A stretch of 64,000 nt of DNA from Mycolicibacterium mageritense (GTDB lineage Bacteria; Actinomycetota; Actinomycetes; Mycobacteriales; Mycobacteriaceae). The DNA is taken from contig NZ_AP022567.1 in the NCBI RefSeq assembly GCF_010727475.1, positions 248,001-312,000 of the forward strand. The letters are read 5' to 3'. The notes under the pieces were generated by a model that made no database searches, was not told where the DNA came from, and saw only the letters and a program-made list of their open reading frames with translations. Position numbers and translations under genes: made by a program. Positions 16,289-23,527 of this stretch are shown in pieces (position 1 is the stretch's first letter; every line of letters begins with the position of its first letter).

Positions 16289-17305
16289 TCAGCTACCGAG
16301 CACGAAATCGATGCGCCGCGCGCAGACATCGGCCAGATCGATGCCCGGCAGATCGAATCGGTGGTTGAGCCGGACCAGTGCGACCGCGAGCAGCAGGGGC
16401 GCGGTGATGTCACCGAACTCGACGTTGCCGATCGGGTGTCCCACCGCACGCTCGTAGCGGTCGATGGTCTCCTCGCGGCTGGGCGTGCCCGGTGCCGGTG
16501 CGTTGCCCGGCAGTGGGCTGCTGACCCAGTCGGTCATCAGCAGCCAGCTGATGTCGGCTGCAGGATCCCCGAGATAAGCGATCTCCCAGTCCAGCGCTGC
16601 TCGCGGCCGCAGGTCCGGCATGTAGAGAACGTTGGACATGCGGGCGTCGCCCCAGCACAGGCCGACGTGTTGCGGGGTGTAGGGGTGCGCGTCGAGCCAG
16701 TCGAGCGCGCGCGTGAAGGTCGGGTGAATCGGCTTGTCGGCGTACGCCCACCCGATCGCGTATCGCAGGAAGGCCACCAGCGCACCCGGCGACGGGTCGC
16801 CGAGGAAACCCAGCCGATACGCCCGCGGGTCGATGCCGTGGACCTTGGCGATCATGTCGACGCAGCCGTTCCACAGCCTGGCCCGGCCCGCGTCGTCGGT
16901 CTCGGCGAAGATGCCCGCCTCGTGATACGGCGGCACGTCGCTGACCCCGATCACGCCGTCGATGCGGTCCATCACCAGATAGGGCGTGCCCAGGGCGTCG
17001 TCGGTCGTGTCGATCCAACGGACCGCCGGTACCGGAACCTGTGATACTGCAAGCCGTTTCATCACCAGATACTGCCTGCGCAGGTCATAGTCGGGCAGGA
17101 TCTGAAACTCCGGCGGCCTGCGGAACACCAGGCCTGCAGTCGACCCGTCGTCGAGATCCTCGAGGTCGAACAGGAAGGTCTCGGTGGAGTACCCGCCGGG
17201 GCTGGGGCGCCAGTTGACGATGCGGGCGTGCTCCGCTCCCGGAATATGCTTTCCGACGATGCCTTCCAGCGCACCGGGCAGCTCGTCGGCCGGCAGCCTC
17301 ACCAT
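16289..17305 (-). CDS. aminoglycoside phosphotransferase-like (APH) family protein
   Basis: This 338-residue kinase-fold protein has an N-lobe beginning LEGIVGKHIPGAEHARI and an invariant-looking YSTETFLFDL segment. In the C-lobe, LCWGDARMSNVLY is the catalytic loop (Asp and Asn in place, but the usual His before it is replaced) and ALDWEIAYLGDPAADI is the metal-binding DWE motif. Mycobacteria have many such APH/ACAD10-like enzymes beside acyl-CoA or lipid genes; true antibiotic resistance is not implied. Its start overlaps the end of the upstream AttH-like gene by seven bases, so the two are coupled. Confidence 0.82.
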   Translation of the reverse strand: MVRLPADELPGALEGIVGKHIPGAEHARIVNWRPSPGGYSTETFLFDLEDLDDGSTAGLVFRRPPEFQILPDYDLRRQYLVMKRLAVSQVPVPAVRWIDTTDDALGTPYLVMDRIDGVIGVSDVPPYHEAGIFAETDDAGRARLWNGCVDMIAKVHGIDPRAYRLGFLGDPSPGALVAFLRYAIGWAYADKPIHPTFTRALDWLDAHPYTPQHVGLCWGDARMSNVLYMPDLRPRAALDWEIAYLGDPAADISWLLMTDWVSSPLPGNAPAPGTPSREETIDRYERAVGHPIGNVEFGDITAPLLLAVALVRLNHRFDLPGIDLADVCARRIDFVLGS

Positions 17306-18414
17306 CCGGTGTATCCGTAGCGCGGATACGCCCCGACGAACACCATCTCCACGAGGCCATGACCGGTCTTGCCGTCCATCCGCACCTCGCACAGCGTCTC
17401 GGACAGGAAGCTGACCGGTTTGATGACGTTCAGATCCGTGCCGTCGACCGTGAACCCGTCGATGAATTCTTTTCCGCGCCAATGCCCCGACGCATATCCG
17501 TTGACCTCCATGTAGCCGGCCAGGCCGGGCCAGAAATCGGTGATGGGGGTGACCTCCACGGTGCTCGTGGTGCGGTCGCCGCGGTGCACCGTGAAGGTGC
17601 CGCCGCTGATGACGCGCAGTTCATCGCGGAACTTCAGATCGTGTTCGACGTCGATGATGGTGCCCGCGGGGCGGCCGCCGGCCAGCGGATAGAGGATCTC
17701 GCCTTCGAACTGCCACCGCTCCCCCGTGCTGGTCTCACGTTGGGCGAAATGCACGAGTTCGTCGTCGAATTCGAAAATGCCCATGTAATACAGCGTGCCG
17801 TCCGGGATCTCCTGCGGTTGCAGGTTCGCGCCCTCGGGCAGGCTGCCGCCGCCCGGTCCGTTACGGATGCCCCACGAGTGGTCGCGGCCGAACCACCAAC
17901 GGCTGCTGTCGATCTCGATCCGCTCACCGTCGATCTCGATCCAGCCCTCGAGGTCGCCGTTCTGGTAGAACCGCCGGGCATCCTCACTGACCCGGCCGCG
18001 GCTGCGGTGGAATGCCGGGGTCTGCTCGTAGGTCGGGAACCGCCCGCGCAACCGGAGGTCGAGACTCACGCCCTGCTCGTTGGGCTCGAGCACGGCACGC
18101 ACGGTGCGCAGCGGCTCCTCTATCCGATACGAGAACGGGCCGACGGAATACGTTCCGAGCGGCCCGGATTCGGGATTCAGCTCGGTCGACATCCGCACCA
18201 CCCGGGTCTCGCCGCTGCGCTTGGTGATCATCGCGTAGGCGTCGGTGACGTTGCGGTTGGGATAGCGCGCCAGCCCCGTCATCACGTTGACATCGCCGGA
18301 CCGGTCGAAGCCGTACATCACGATGCGTTCGGTCCAGCGCAGGTCGGACTGCGCGACATGGTCGAACGTCGTGGGCAACTGATGACAGAGCAATTCGTCG
18401 TGCGGGGTGAGCAT
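17299..18414 (-). CDS. AttH-like / carotenoid hydratase-like lipocalin-fold protein
   Basis: This 371-residue protein lacks a signal peptide and membrane segments and is rich in Trp, Gly and charged beta strands. RWWFGRDHSWGIR in the middle is close to the WxxxHSWG-type motif of AttH/tocopherol-cyclase-like lipocalin enzymes, and GFTVDGTDLNVIKPVSF and YGYTGW follow. I recognise the fold only loosely and cannot name a substrate. The second ATG was chosen because the GGAAGG site at 18421-18426 is six bases from it but touches the first. It heads the operon with the APH-like kinase and MFS transporter and faces a TetR gene across a palindrome. Confidence 0.6.
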   Translation of the reverse strand: MLTPHDELLCHQLPTTFDHVAQSDLRWTERIVMYGFDRSGDVNVMTGLARYPNRNVTDAYAMITKRSGETRVVRMSTELNPESGPLGTYSVGPFSYRIEEPLRTVRAVLEPNEQGVSLDLRLRGRFPTYEQTPAFHRSRGRVSEDARRFYQNGDLEGWIEIDGERIEIDSSRWWFGRDHSWGIRNGPGGGSLPEGANLQPQEIPDGTLYYMGIFEFDDELVHFAQRETSTGERWQFEGEILYPLAGGRPAGTIIDVEHDLKFRDELRVISGGTFTVHRGDRTTSTVEVTPITDFWPGLAGYMEVNGYASGHWRGKEFIDGFTVDGTDLNVIKPVSFLSETLCEVRMDGKTGHGLVEMVFVGAYPRYGYTGW

Positions 18415-18433
18415 CAGCATCCTTCCGGAATAA

Positions 18434-18456
18434 TTACGTTATGACTCATAACGTAA
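18434..18456. promoter_or_regulatory. perfect 23-bp palindrome, TetR operator candidate
   Basis: The half-site TTACGTTATGA is repeated in perfect inverted form around a single central C. It sits in the 74-base gap between the divergent AttH-like operon and the TetR gene, where it would cover both promoters. Odd-length palindromes of this size in such a position are typical operators of TetR-family repressors. Confidence 0.8.
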
Positions 18457-18488
18457 CAGCCGCGCGCCGATCGGGATAGGTTTTTGCC

Positions 18489-19043
18489 GTGACGAACGCC
18501 GTGGGACGCCCCCGCGACCCTGCCAAGGACGCCGCCGTGCTGGCCGCGGCCCGCGATCTCCTGGTCGAAGAGGGGTACCAGGGGACCACCGTGGTGGCGA
18601 TCGCCCGCCGCGCGGGCGTGGGGGCACCGACCATCTACCGGCGCTGGGCCACCAAGGAAGCCCTCGTCGAGGACGCGGCATTCGGCCACGCCGGCCCGGT
18701 GCCGCTGCCCGCGCCGACCGGAGATCTGCGCGCCGACCTGCGCGGGTGGGTCGCGGTGTTCCTGGACTGGCTCGCCAACCCGGTGACGCGCGCCGCGCTG
18801 CCGGGCCTGCTCACCGCCTATCACCGCGACGAGACCATTTATGAGCGGCTCGTGCTGCGGTCCGAGTCCGATGTGCGCGCGTTGATGGTCGAACTGATCG
18901 GCGACCCGGAGCGCGCCGACACCGTATTCGATTTCCTGGTGGCCACGACCGTGGTTCGGGCGATGACGCGGGGCCTCATCGACCGCGATGCGTTCTGCGA
19001 CCGCACCGCCGATGCCCTGACCCTCCTGGCCCGCGACGCCTGA
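18489..19043 (+). CDS. TetR/AcrR-family regulator
   Basis: This 184-residue protein starts with a classic TetR HTH: DAAVLAAARDLLVEEGYQGTTVVAIARRAGVGAPTIYRRW (about residues 14-52), then a C-terminal ligand-binding domain with a TetR_C-type EVRALMVELIGD-like helix (DVRALMVELIGDPERAD). The GTG start lies 32 bases past a perfect palindrome, which it probably binds to repress itself and the divergent AttH-like/APH/MFS operon. The ligand is unknown; it is likely a substrate or product of that operon. Confidence 0.88.
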   Translation: MTNAVGRPRDPAKDAAVLAAARDLLVEEGYQGTTVVAIARRAGVGAPTIYRRWATKEALVEDAAFGHAGPVPLPAPTGDLRADLRGWVAVFLDWLANPVTRAALPGLLTAYHRDETIYERLVLRSESDVRALMVELIGDPERADTVFDFLVATTVVRAMTRGLIDRDAFCDRTADALTLLARDA

Positions 19044-19066
19044 TTTCCCCGCGCGAGTTTCCCCGC

Positions 19067-19127
19067 GCGAGCAGACACGCCGGTACCCGGTACGGCGGCG
19101 TTCCGGGTACCCACGCGTCTGCTCGGC
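19067..19127. repeat. GAGCAGAC/GTCTGCTC intergenic inverted repeat, copy 1
   Basis: GCGAGCAGACACGCCGGTAC begins the left arm, matched by CACGCGTCTGCTCGGC at the end of the right arm, with GGTACCCGG/CCGGGTACC pairing inside. It lies between the TetR stop and the thioesterase gene and could form a terminator-like hairpin for the TetR transcript. Similar elements occur at three other places in this window. Confidence 0.65.
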
Positions 19128-19190
19128 GGGAGAAGGTGACTACCCCACAGGTAATTGAGTCACGCCGCGCGGGCAACAAGACTGCGGGTC

Positions 19191-19604
19191 ATGACGACTC
19201 AGACGGGCGCCGACGTCATGGCGCAGTTCATCCCGCAGTCACCGTTCGTCGCGCGCCTCGGCATCGTGCCCGAGCACCTCGACGGCCCAGAGGTCCGGGT
19301 GCGGCTGCCGTGGGATCCGGAAAACACCACGCTCGCCGACATGGTGCACGGCGGCGCGATCGCCGCGCTGGCCGATGTCACGGTGATGGCCGCGGCGTGG
19401 GCCGAGGCGCCGGTACCCGATTCGCTGCGTGGAGTCACGGTGTCGATGTCGGTGCAGTACCTGGCACCGGCCCGCTCCACCGACCTGATCGGCGTCGGGC
19501 GCGTGCTGCACCGCGGGAAGTCCCTGGTGAACGTCGATGTCGACGTCGTCACCCCGGACGGCGATGCTGTCGCGAAGGCCATCGCGACCTACAAGGTGGG
19601 GTGA
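19191..19604 (+). CDS. PaaI-family hotdog thioesterase
   Basis: This 137-residue single hotdog-fold protein has FVARLGIVPEHLDGPEVRVRLP followed by NTTLADMVHGGAIAALADVTVM. The HGGxxxxLxD pattern with Gly-Gly-Ala and Asp is the acyl-CoA thioesterase core of PaaI/YdiI types, and LAPARSTDLIGVGRVLHRGKSL is the later strand region. The ATG MTTQTGAD was chosen; an upstream GTG twelve codons earlier lacks family similarity. It probably hydrolyses an acyl- or aryl-CoA. It converges with the carbonic anhydrase, four bases apart. Confidence 0.85.
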   Translation: MTTQTGADVMAQFIPQSPFVARLGIVPEHLDGPEVRVRLPWDPENTTLADMVHGGAIAALADVTVMAAAWAEAPVPDSLRGVTVSMSVQYLAPARSTDLIGVGRVLHRGKSLVNVDVDVVTPDGDAVAKAIATYKVG

Positions 19605-19608
19605 GAGG

Positions 19609-20100
19609 CTAGAGCGTGACCTCGTCGAGCCTGCCTGTCGCGACGTCGAAGATGAAGCCGCGCAACGATTCATGTTTGGTGACGAACGGGCTGGCCTCGA
19701 TGCGGCGCAAAGACTGCCGGACGTCCTCGGCGATGTCGTCGAATGCCTCCGCGGCCCACTCGGGTTTGATGCCGGTCTCGTCCTGGATCGCCTTCTTGAA
19801 CTCATCGTCGGTGAAAGTCAGCATGCCGCAGTCGGTGTGATGGATGAGGATGATCTCCCTGGTGCCCAGCAGCCGCTGGCTGATAGCCAGGGACCGGATT
19901 TCGTCGTCGGTGATCACGCCGCCGGCGTTGCGGATGACATGTGCTTCGCCGTCGGCCAGGCCGAGGATGCGGTACACGTCGAGCCGGGCATCCATGCAGG
20001 CCACCACCGCGACGTGTTTGCTCGGTGGCAGCGGCAGCGGACCGGTGAAGGTCTGCGCGTAGACCTCGTTGTTGGCCAGGTATTCGTCGGTGACAGACAT
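19609..20100 (-). CDS. beta-carbonic anhydrase (Rv1284-like)
   Basis: This 163-residue beta-class enzyme has zinc ligands Cys35 (VACMDAR), His88 and Cys91 (LIHHTDCGM), with the Asp37-Arg39 dyad. This is the same pattern and length as M. tuberculosis Rv1284. It interconverts CO2 and bicarbonate. In M. tuberculosis the gene adjoins cysD; here five accessory genes and a repeat copy intervene. The start codon is ATG with no other plausible upstream start. Confidence 0.94.
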   Translation of the reverse strand: MSVTDEYLANNEVYAQTFTGPLPLPPSKHVAVVACMDARLDVYRILGLADGEAHVIRNAGGVITDDEIRSLAISQRLLGTREIILIHHTDCGMLTFTDDEFKKAIQDETGIKPEWAAEAFDDIAEDVRQSLRRIEASPFVTKHESLRGFIFDVATGRLDEVTL

Positions 20101-20177
20101 GCGCTGACGCTAACAATGGGGCGCGGTGGCCACCAGCGGCCAGATCACCGTGAGCAAATGAGCCGTGCCGACCAATA

Positions 20178-21322
20178 GCTCCTATGTCAAGCCGCGGCGG
20201 TTAGGTGTTGATTGTGGGTGTGGTTGTCGTGGTGGAGGGCCTGGTAAATGCGGCGGGAGATGCGGCGTTTGAGGCAGCGGCGGGCTTTGGCTTTGGTTTT
20301 CCCGGCGGTGATGAGCCGGTGGTAGTAGGCGTGGCCGTCGCTGCCTTTCATTCGGGCTTGGGTGACGGCGATGCGGTGGATGGCGGCGTTGAGTTGGCGG
20401 TTGCCTGAGCGGCTTAACCGCATCTGGCCGGCGTTGGCGCCCGACCATGCCGGGATGGGTGCGACCCCGCAATGGCAGGCGAAGGCGGCCTCGCTGGTGA
20501 ACCGGTCGATGCCGGCGGCCTCGCCGACAATCTTGGCCGCGGTCAGCTCCGCGCACCCGTCGATGGCCAGCAGGCTGGGCGCCACTTCGCGGGCCCGAGC
20601 GGCCAGACGCTGCTCGAGCTTGTCGATCTCGCCGGTGAGTCGGATGATGTCGGCCAGCTCATCGCGGGCCAGTTCAGCCACCAGACCCGGCTGGATGTTC
20701 AGCCATGTCTGCAACGCCTGCTGATGGGTGCGGGTTTTCAACGCGCGAGGTGGCGGGGCCTGGTCGGGGTCGAGTTCATGCACGCCACAGCAGTTGGTTG
20801 ATCGTCTGAGTGCGTTGCCGGACAAGGACATCGCGACGGTCGGTGAGCAGTTTGAGCTCCGGGATTGCTCATCGTGGGAAGCGATGGGCAGGTCGGGTTC
20901 GCGCAGCACCGCCCGTGCGACCGACTCGGCATCGATCGGGTCGGACTTGCCGCGGGTGCGGGCGGACTTGCGCGTCTGGGCCGACAGTTTGGTGGGTACC
21001 CGCACCACTTTCTGCCCGGCACCGAGCAGGTCGCGTTCCAGCCGCGCGGACATGTTGCGGCAGTCTTCGATACCCACACCAGTTCGGTGCCGAACTGGTC
21101 ACGCGCCCATCAGGGCCGCGTGGTGGCCCTCGGTGGTGGCCTTGACGGTCTTCTCGCCGAGGCGCCGGCCTACCTGATCAACGGCGACAAAGGTGTGGGA
21201 GCGCTTGTGTACATCGGCGCCAACAACAATCATGGTGAATGCCTCCTTCACGCGTGGGAGAGGTTGTTGAGGTTGGACCGGTCGGCCGACACATCTCAGT
21301 CGGGGCGATGCCACGCTCCTAT
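20178..21322 (-). mobile_element. decayed IS110/IS1111-type insertion sequence
   Basis: The region carries a broken IS110-family transposase and is bounded by the direct octamer GCTCCTAT at both ends (20178-20185 and 21315-21322). IS110 elements lack classical terminal inverted repeats, so the boundary call rests on this octamer and on where transposase-like sequence stops. It lies between the carbonic anhydrase and the GT39 cluster, just where synteny with the M. tuberculosis Rv1284-Rv1283c neighbourhood breaks. Confidence 0.6.
20187..21233 (-). pseudogene. IS110-family transposase with multiple frameshifts
   Basis: The N-terminus MIVVGADVHKRSHTFVAVD (DEDD-type catalytic domain, first Asp) is in one frame and stops at 21099. 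The body resumes with GIEDCRNMSARLERDLLGAG in another, and between about 20780 and 20863 a stretch reads as non-family sequence until VHELDPDQAPP. The rest, including LLAIDGCAELTAAKIVGEAAGI and the Tnp_IS116/IS110/IS902 domain with SRSGNRQLNAAIHRIAV, is intact to the stop. The pattern fits four small deletions: 2 then 1 base near 21103 and 21076, and 1 then 2 bases near 20862 and 20782. Within each pair the frame is restored. The gene is inferred to be inactive. Confidence 0.85.
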
Positions 21323-21450
21323 CAAGTCAGGTCGGCCGGTCCGTCTCACCTGGTGCCGGCACTACTGCTCAACGCCAACTCCACAGGGCGGCAGACGCGT
21401 ACCGAGCCAGACACCAGGTGAAACGCAACCAACCACCGCGCTACAACGCC

Positions 21451-21551
21451 TGTCACGCAGACACGCCGTAAACCCGGCACACTCACCATGACACTGAGAC
21501 GCGTACGTACCCGATAACGGCGATTTGTGGGTACCGGCACGTCTGCTCGCC
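21451..21551. repeat. GAGCAGAC/GTCTGCTC intergenic repeat, copy 2 (diverged)
   Basis: The right arm GGGTACCGGCACGTCTGCTC is well preserved. A degenerate left arm with GCAGACACGCCG and ACCCGG lies about 70 bases before it, and a second partial left arm (GAGACGCG with GTACCC) lies between. The copy adjoins the IS110 remnant and the GT39 terminator. Confidence 0.5.
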
Positions 21552-21559
21552 GTGAAAAG

Positions 21560-21600
21560 GCGACGGCTGCCCTGCTCGGGGGAAGCGGGGCAGCCGTCGC
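21560..21600 (-). terminator. intrinsic terminator of GT39 gene
   Basis: GCGACGGCTGCCC pairs perfectly over 13 bases with GGGCAGCCGTCGC around a 15-base loop. On the minus strand it is followed by CCTTTTC, giving a short U-tract. It lies 11 bases beyond the stop of the first GT39 gene. Confidence 0.8.
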
Positions 21601-21611
21601 GGTCTCGGGGA

Positions 21612-23504
21612 TCAGTTGTGCGGTGCCTGTAGGTCGTAGACGGTGATCCCACCCGTCTGCGTGCCGGTGAAGTGCTGCTTGACCCACGCGGTGATCTCAC
21701 CCGCACTGCCGTTGGCATCGTGCGGCGGGCCGCCCCGATCGCCTGCCGGGCGATCGAAGAAATACCGCACCTGACCATCGGCCACATACTGCTGGAACTG
21801 CGCCAGGGTCGGCGAGTTGTCGCCACCGGTGAACCCGCCGATCGCCATGAGCGACGCGCCGGTCTTGAGCTCCAGATCGCTGACCATCATCGAGCCCACA
21901 CTGGCTGCGGCCCAACGGTTGCCGACTCCCTCCAACAGTTCGCCGAGCACCGCGTCGTCGGCCTTGCCGAATCCGGGCGGACCACCACCCGGGCCGCCGA
22001 AGCCCCAGTCCCGCTTGGGGCCCGACGTCGCCATGGGTCCGCTGCTGTTGCCGTTGGCCACGGTCTGGATCGAGTACGCCGCGGTCGCGCCGAGACCGAA
22101 GATCATCGCGGCCAGCACCAGCGCCGCCGTGGCCCGGCCCGGCCGCTGAGCGCGCACCGCGAGCAGGACGGCGACGAGGATCGAACCGCCGAGCAGAATC
22201 CAGCGCAGCGCAGGCAGCCAGTCGGGGGTCCGGTTCAGCAGCACGAAGGCCCACCCGCCGGTGCCCGCCATCATCACGGCCAGCACCACCCGGGCCGGCA
22301 AACGATCACGGACGCGCCACAACTCGGCCACCGAGATGCCGACGAGCGCCGCGATGGCCGGGGCCAGTGCCACGGTGTAATACGGGTGAATGGTGCCGTC
22401 CATGAAGCTGAACACCGCGCCGGTCACCAGCAGCCAGCCGCTCCACATGAGCAGCCCGGCGCGCACGCCCGCGGTACGCGAAGCCCGTCGCGTCAGCCAC
22501 AGCGCGGCGACCAGACCGATCAGCGCGGCTGGCAGCAACCACGACGCTTCGGTGCCCATCGACATCCCGAACAGCCGGCCGATTCCGGCCTCACCGCCGA
22601 AGAACAGGTTGGCCCCACCACCGCCCGGGCCGTGGCCGGGTCCGCCGCCAGGCTGGTTCTGTCCGACGATCCGGTCGATTCCGTTGTAGCCGAACGCCAA
22701 TTGCAGCAGGCTGTTGTCGGTCGAACCCGCGATGTACGGCCGCGAGTCGGCAGGCCACAACGCCACCAGCGCGATGTACCAGCCCGCCGACACGATCATC
22801 GCGACACCGCCGACCGCCAGCATGCCCAGCCGCCGCCACAAACTCACCGGCGCGACGACCAGCAGCACGAGCGCCAGACCGGGAACGATCAGGAACGCCT
22901 GCAGCATCTTGGTCAGGAACGCGAAGCCGAGGGCGCATCCCGACAGCGCCGCCCAGCGGTAGCTGCCGTTCTCGATCGCCCGCACCATGCAGTAGGCCGC
23001 GACCACGAGCAGCAGCACCAGCAGTGCGTCGGGGTTGTTGTAGCGGAACATCGCCGTGGCCACGGGCGTCAACGCCAGGGCCGCCCCCGCGATCAGAGCC
23101 GCGCCCGGGCCGTTGGTGCGGCGCACTGTGGCGTAGAGCACGGCCACCGCGGCCACCCCCATCAGCGCCTGTGGCAGCAGCATGGTGAATTCGTTGAACC
23201 CGAAGATCCGGCCGAAGAGCCCCATGGCCCACATGGCAGCGGGCGGCTTGTCCACCGTGATGGCGTTGCCGGCGTCCAAGGATCCGAACAGCCACGCCTT
23301 CCACGACTGGGTGCCCGCCTGGGCGGCCGCGGCGTAATAGCTGTTGGCCCAGCCCGACGAACCCAGACCCCACAGATAGAGCACCGCGGTTGCGGCCAGC
23401 ATGGCCCAGTACGCGGGCCGGATCCACCGGGGCGTACCCGGCGGCCTTCCGGACAGCACCACGGGTTCCGGGGTGTCCGATTGTGCCTCAACGATTGTCG
23501 TCAT
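21612..23504 (-). CDS. GT39-family (ArnT/YkcB-like) membrane glycosyltransferase A
   Basis: This 630-residue protein is polytopic, with about 12 hydrophobic segments. Near the N-terminus LYLWGLGSSGWANSYYAAAA is followed by AITVDKPPAAMW. This Asp-Lys-Pro-Pro segment in the first extracytoplasmic loop holds the catalytic acidic residue of PMT/ArnT-type enzymes. Gly/Pro-rich loops (PGGGPGHGPGGGG) and a soluble C-terminal domain of about 130 residues follow. Such proteins transfer a sugar from polyprenyl phosphate to an envelope acceptor outside the membrane. It follows a GT2-GtrA gene by 23 bases, which probably makes the lipid-linked donor. The acceptor is unknown. Confidence 0.82.
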   Translation of the reverse strand: MTTIVEAQSDTPEPVVLSGRPPGTPRWIRPAYWAMLAATAVLYLWGLGSSGWANSYYAAAAQAGTQSWKAWLFGSLDAGNAITVDKPPAAMWAMGLFGRIFGFNEFTMLLPQALMGVAAVAVLYATVRRTNGPGAALIAGAALALTPVATAMFRYNNPDALLVLLLVVAAYCMVRAIENGSYRWAALSGCALGFAFLTKMLQAFLIVPGLALVLLVVAPVSLWRRLGMLAVGGVAMIVSAGWYIALVALWPADSRPYIAGSTDNSLLQLAFGYNGIDRIVGQNQPGGGPGHGPGGGGANLFFGGEAGIGRLFGMSMGTEASWLLPAALIGLVAALWLTRRASRTAGVRAGLLMWSGWLLVTGAVFSFMDGTIHPYYTVALAPAIAALVGISVAELWRVRDRLPARVVLAVMMAGTGGWAFVLLNRTPDWLPALRWILLGGSILVAVLLAVRAQRPGRATAALVLAAMIFGLGATAAYSIQTVANGNSSGPMATSGPKRDWGFGGPGGGPPGFGKADDAVLGELLEGVGNRWAAASVGSMMVSDLELKTGASLMAIGGFTGGDNSPTLAQFQQYVADGQVRYFFDRPAGDRGGPPHDANGSAGEITAWVKQHFTGTQTGGITVYDLQAPHN

Positions 23505-23527
23505 GTTCGGTGTCTTTCGGTTGGCGT

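Larger units (their letters stand above)
21234..21611. other. IS110 flank and intergenic region before GT39 gene
   Basis: This 378-base stretch has no supported gene. Its left part is the 5' flank of the transposase, containing GGTCGGCCG twice (around 21279 and 21331), where IS110 elements may encode a bridge RNA. The right part holds a copy of the GAGCAGAC/GTCTGCTC repeat and then a strong hairpin terminator for the glycosyltransferase gene. Confidence 0.6.

Noticed and set aside
16289..17305. Antibiotic resistance function for the APH-like protein
   Set aside because: Mycobacterial APH-fold proteins are diverse and the catalytic loop His is replaced; no resistance context is seen.
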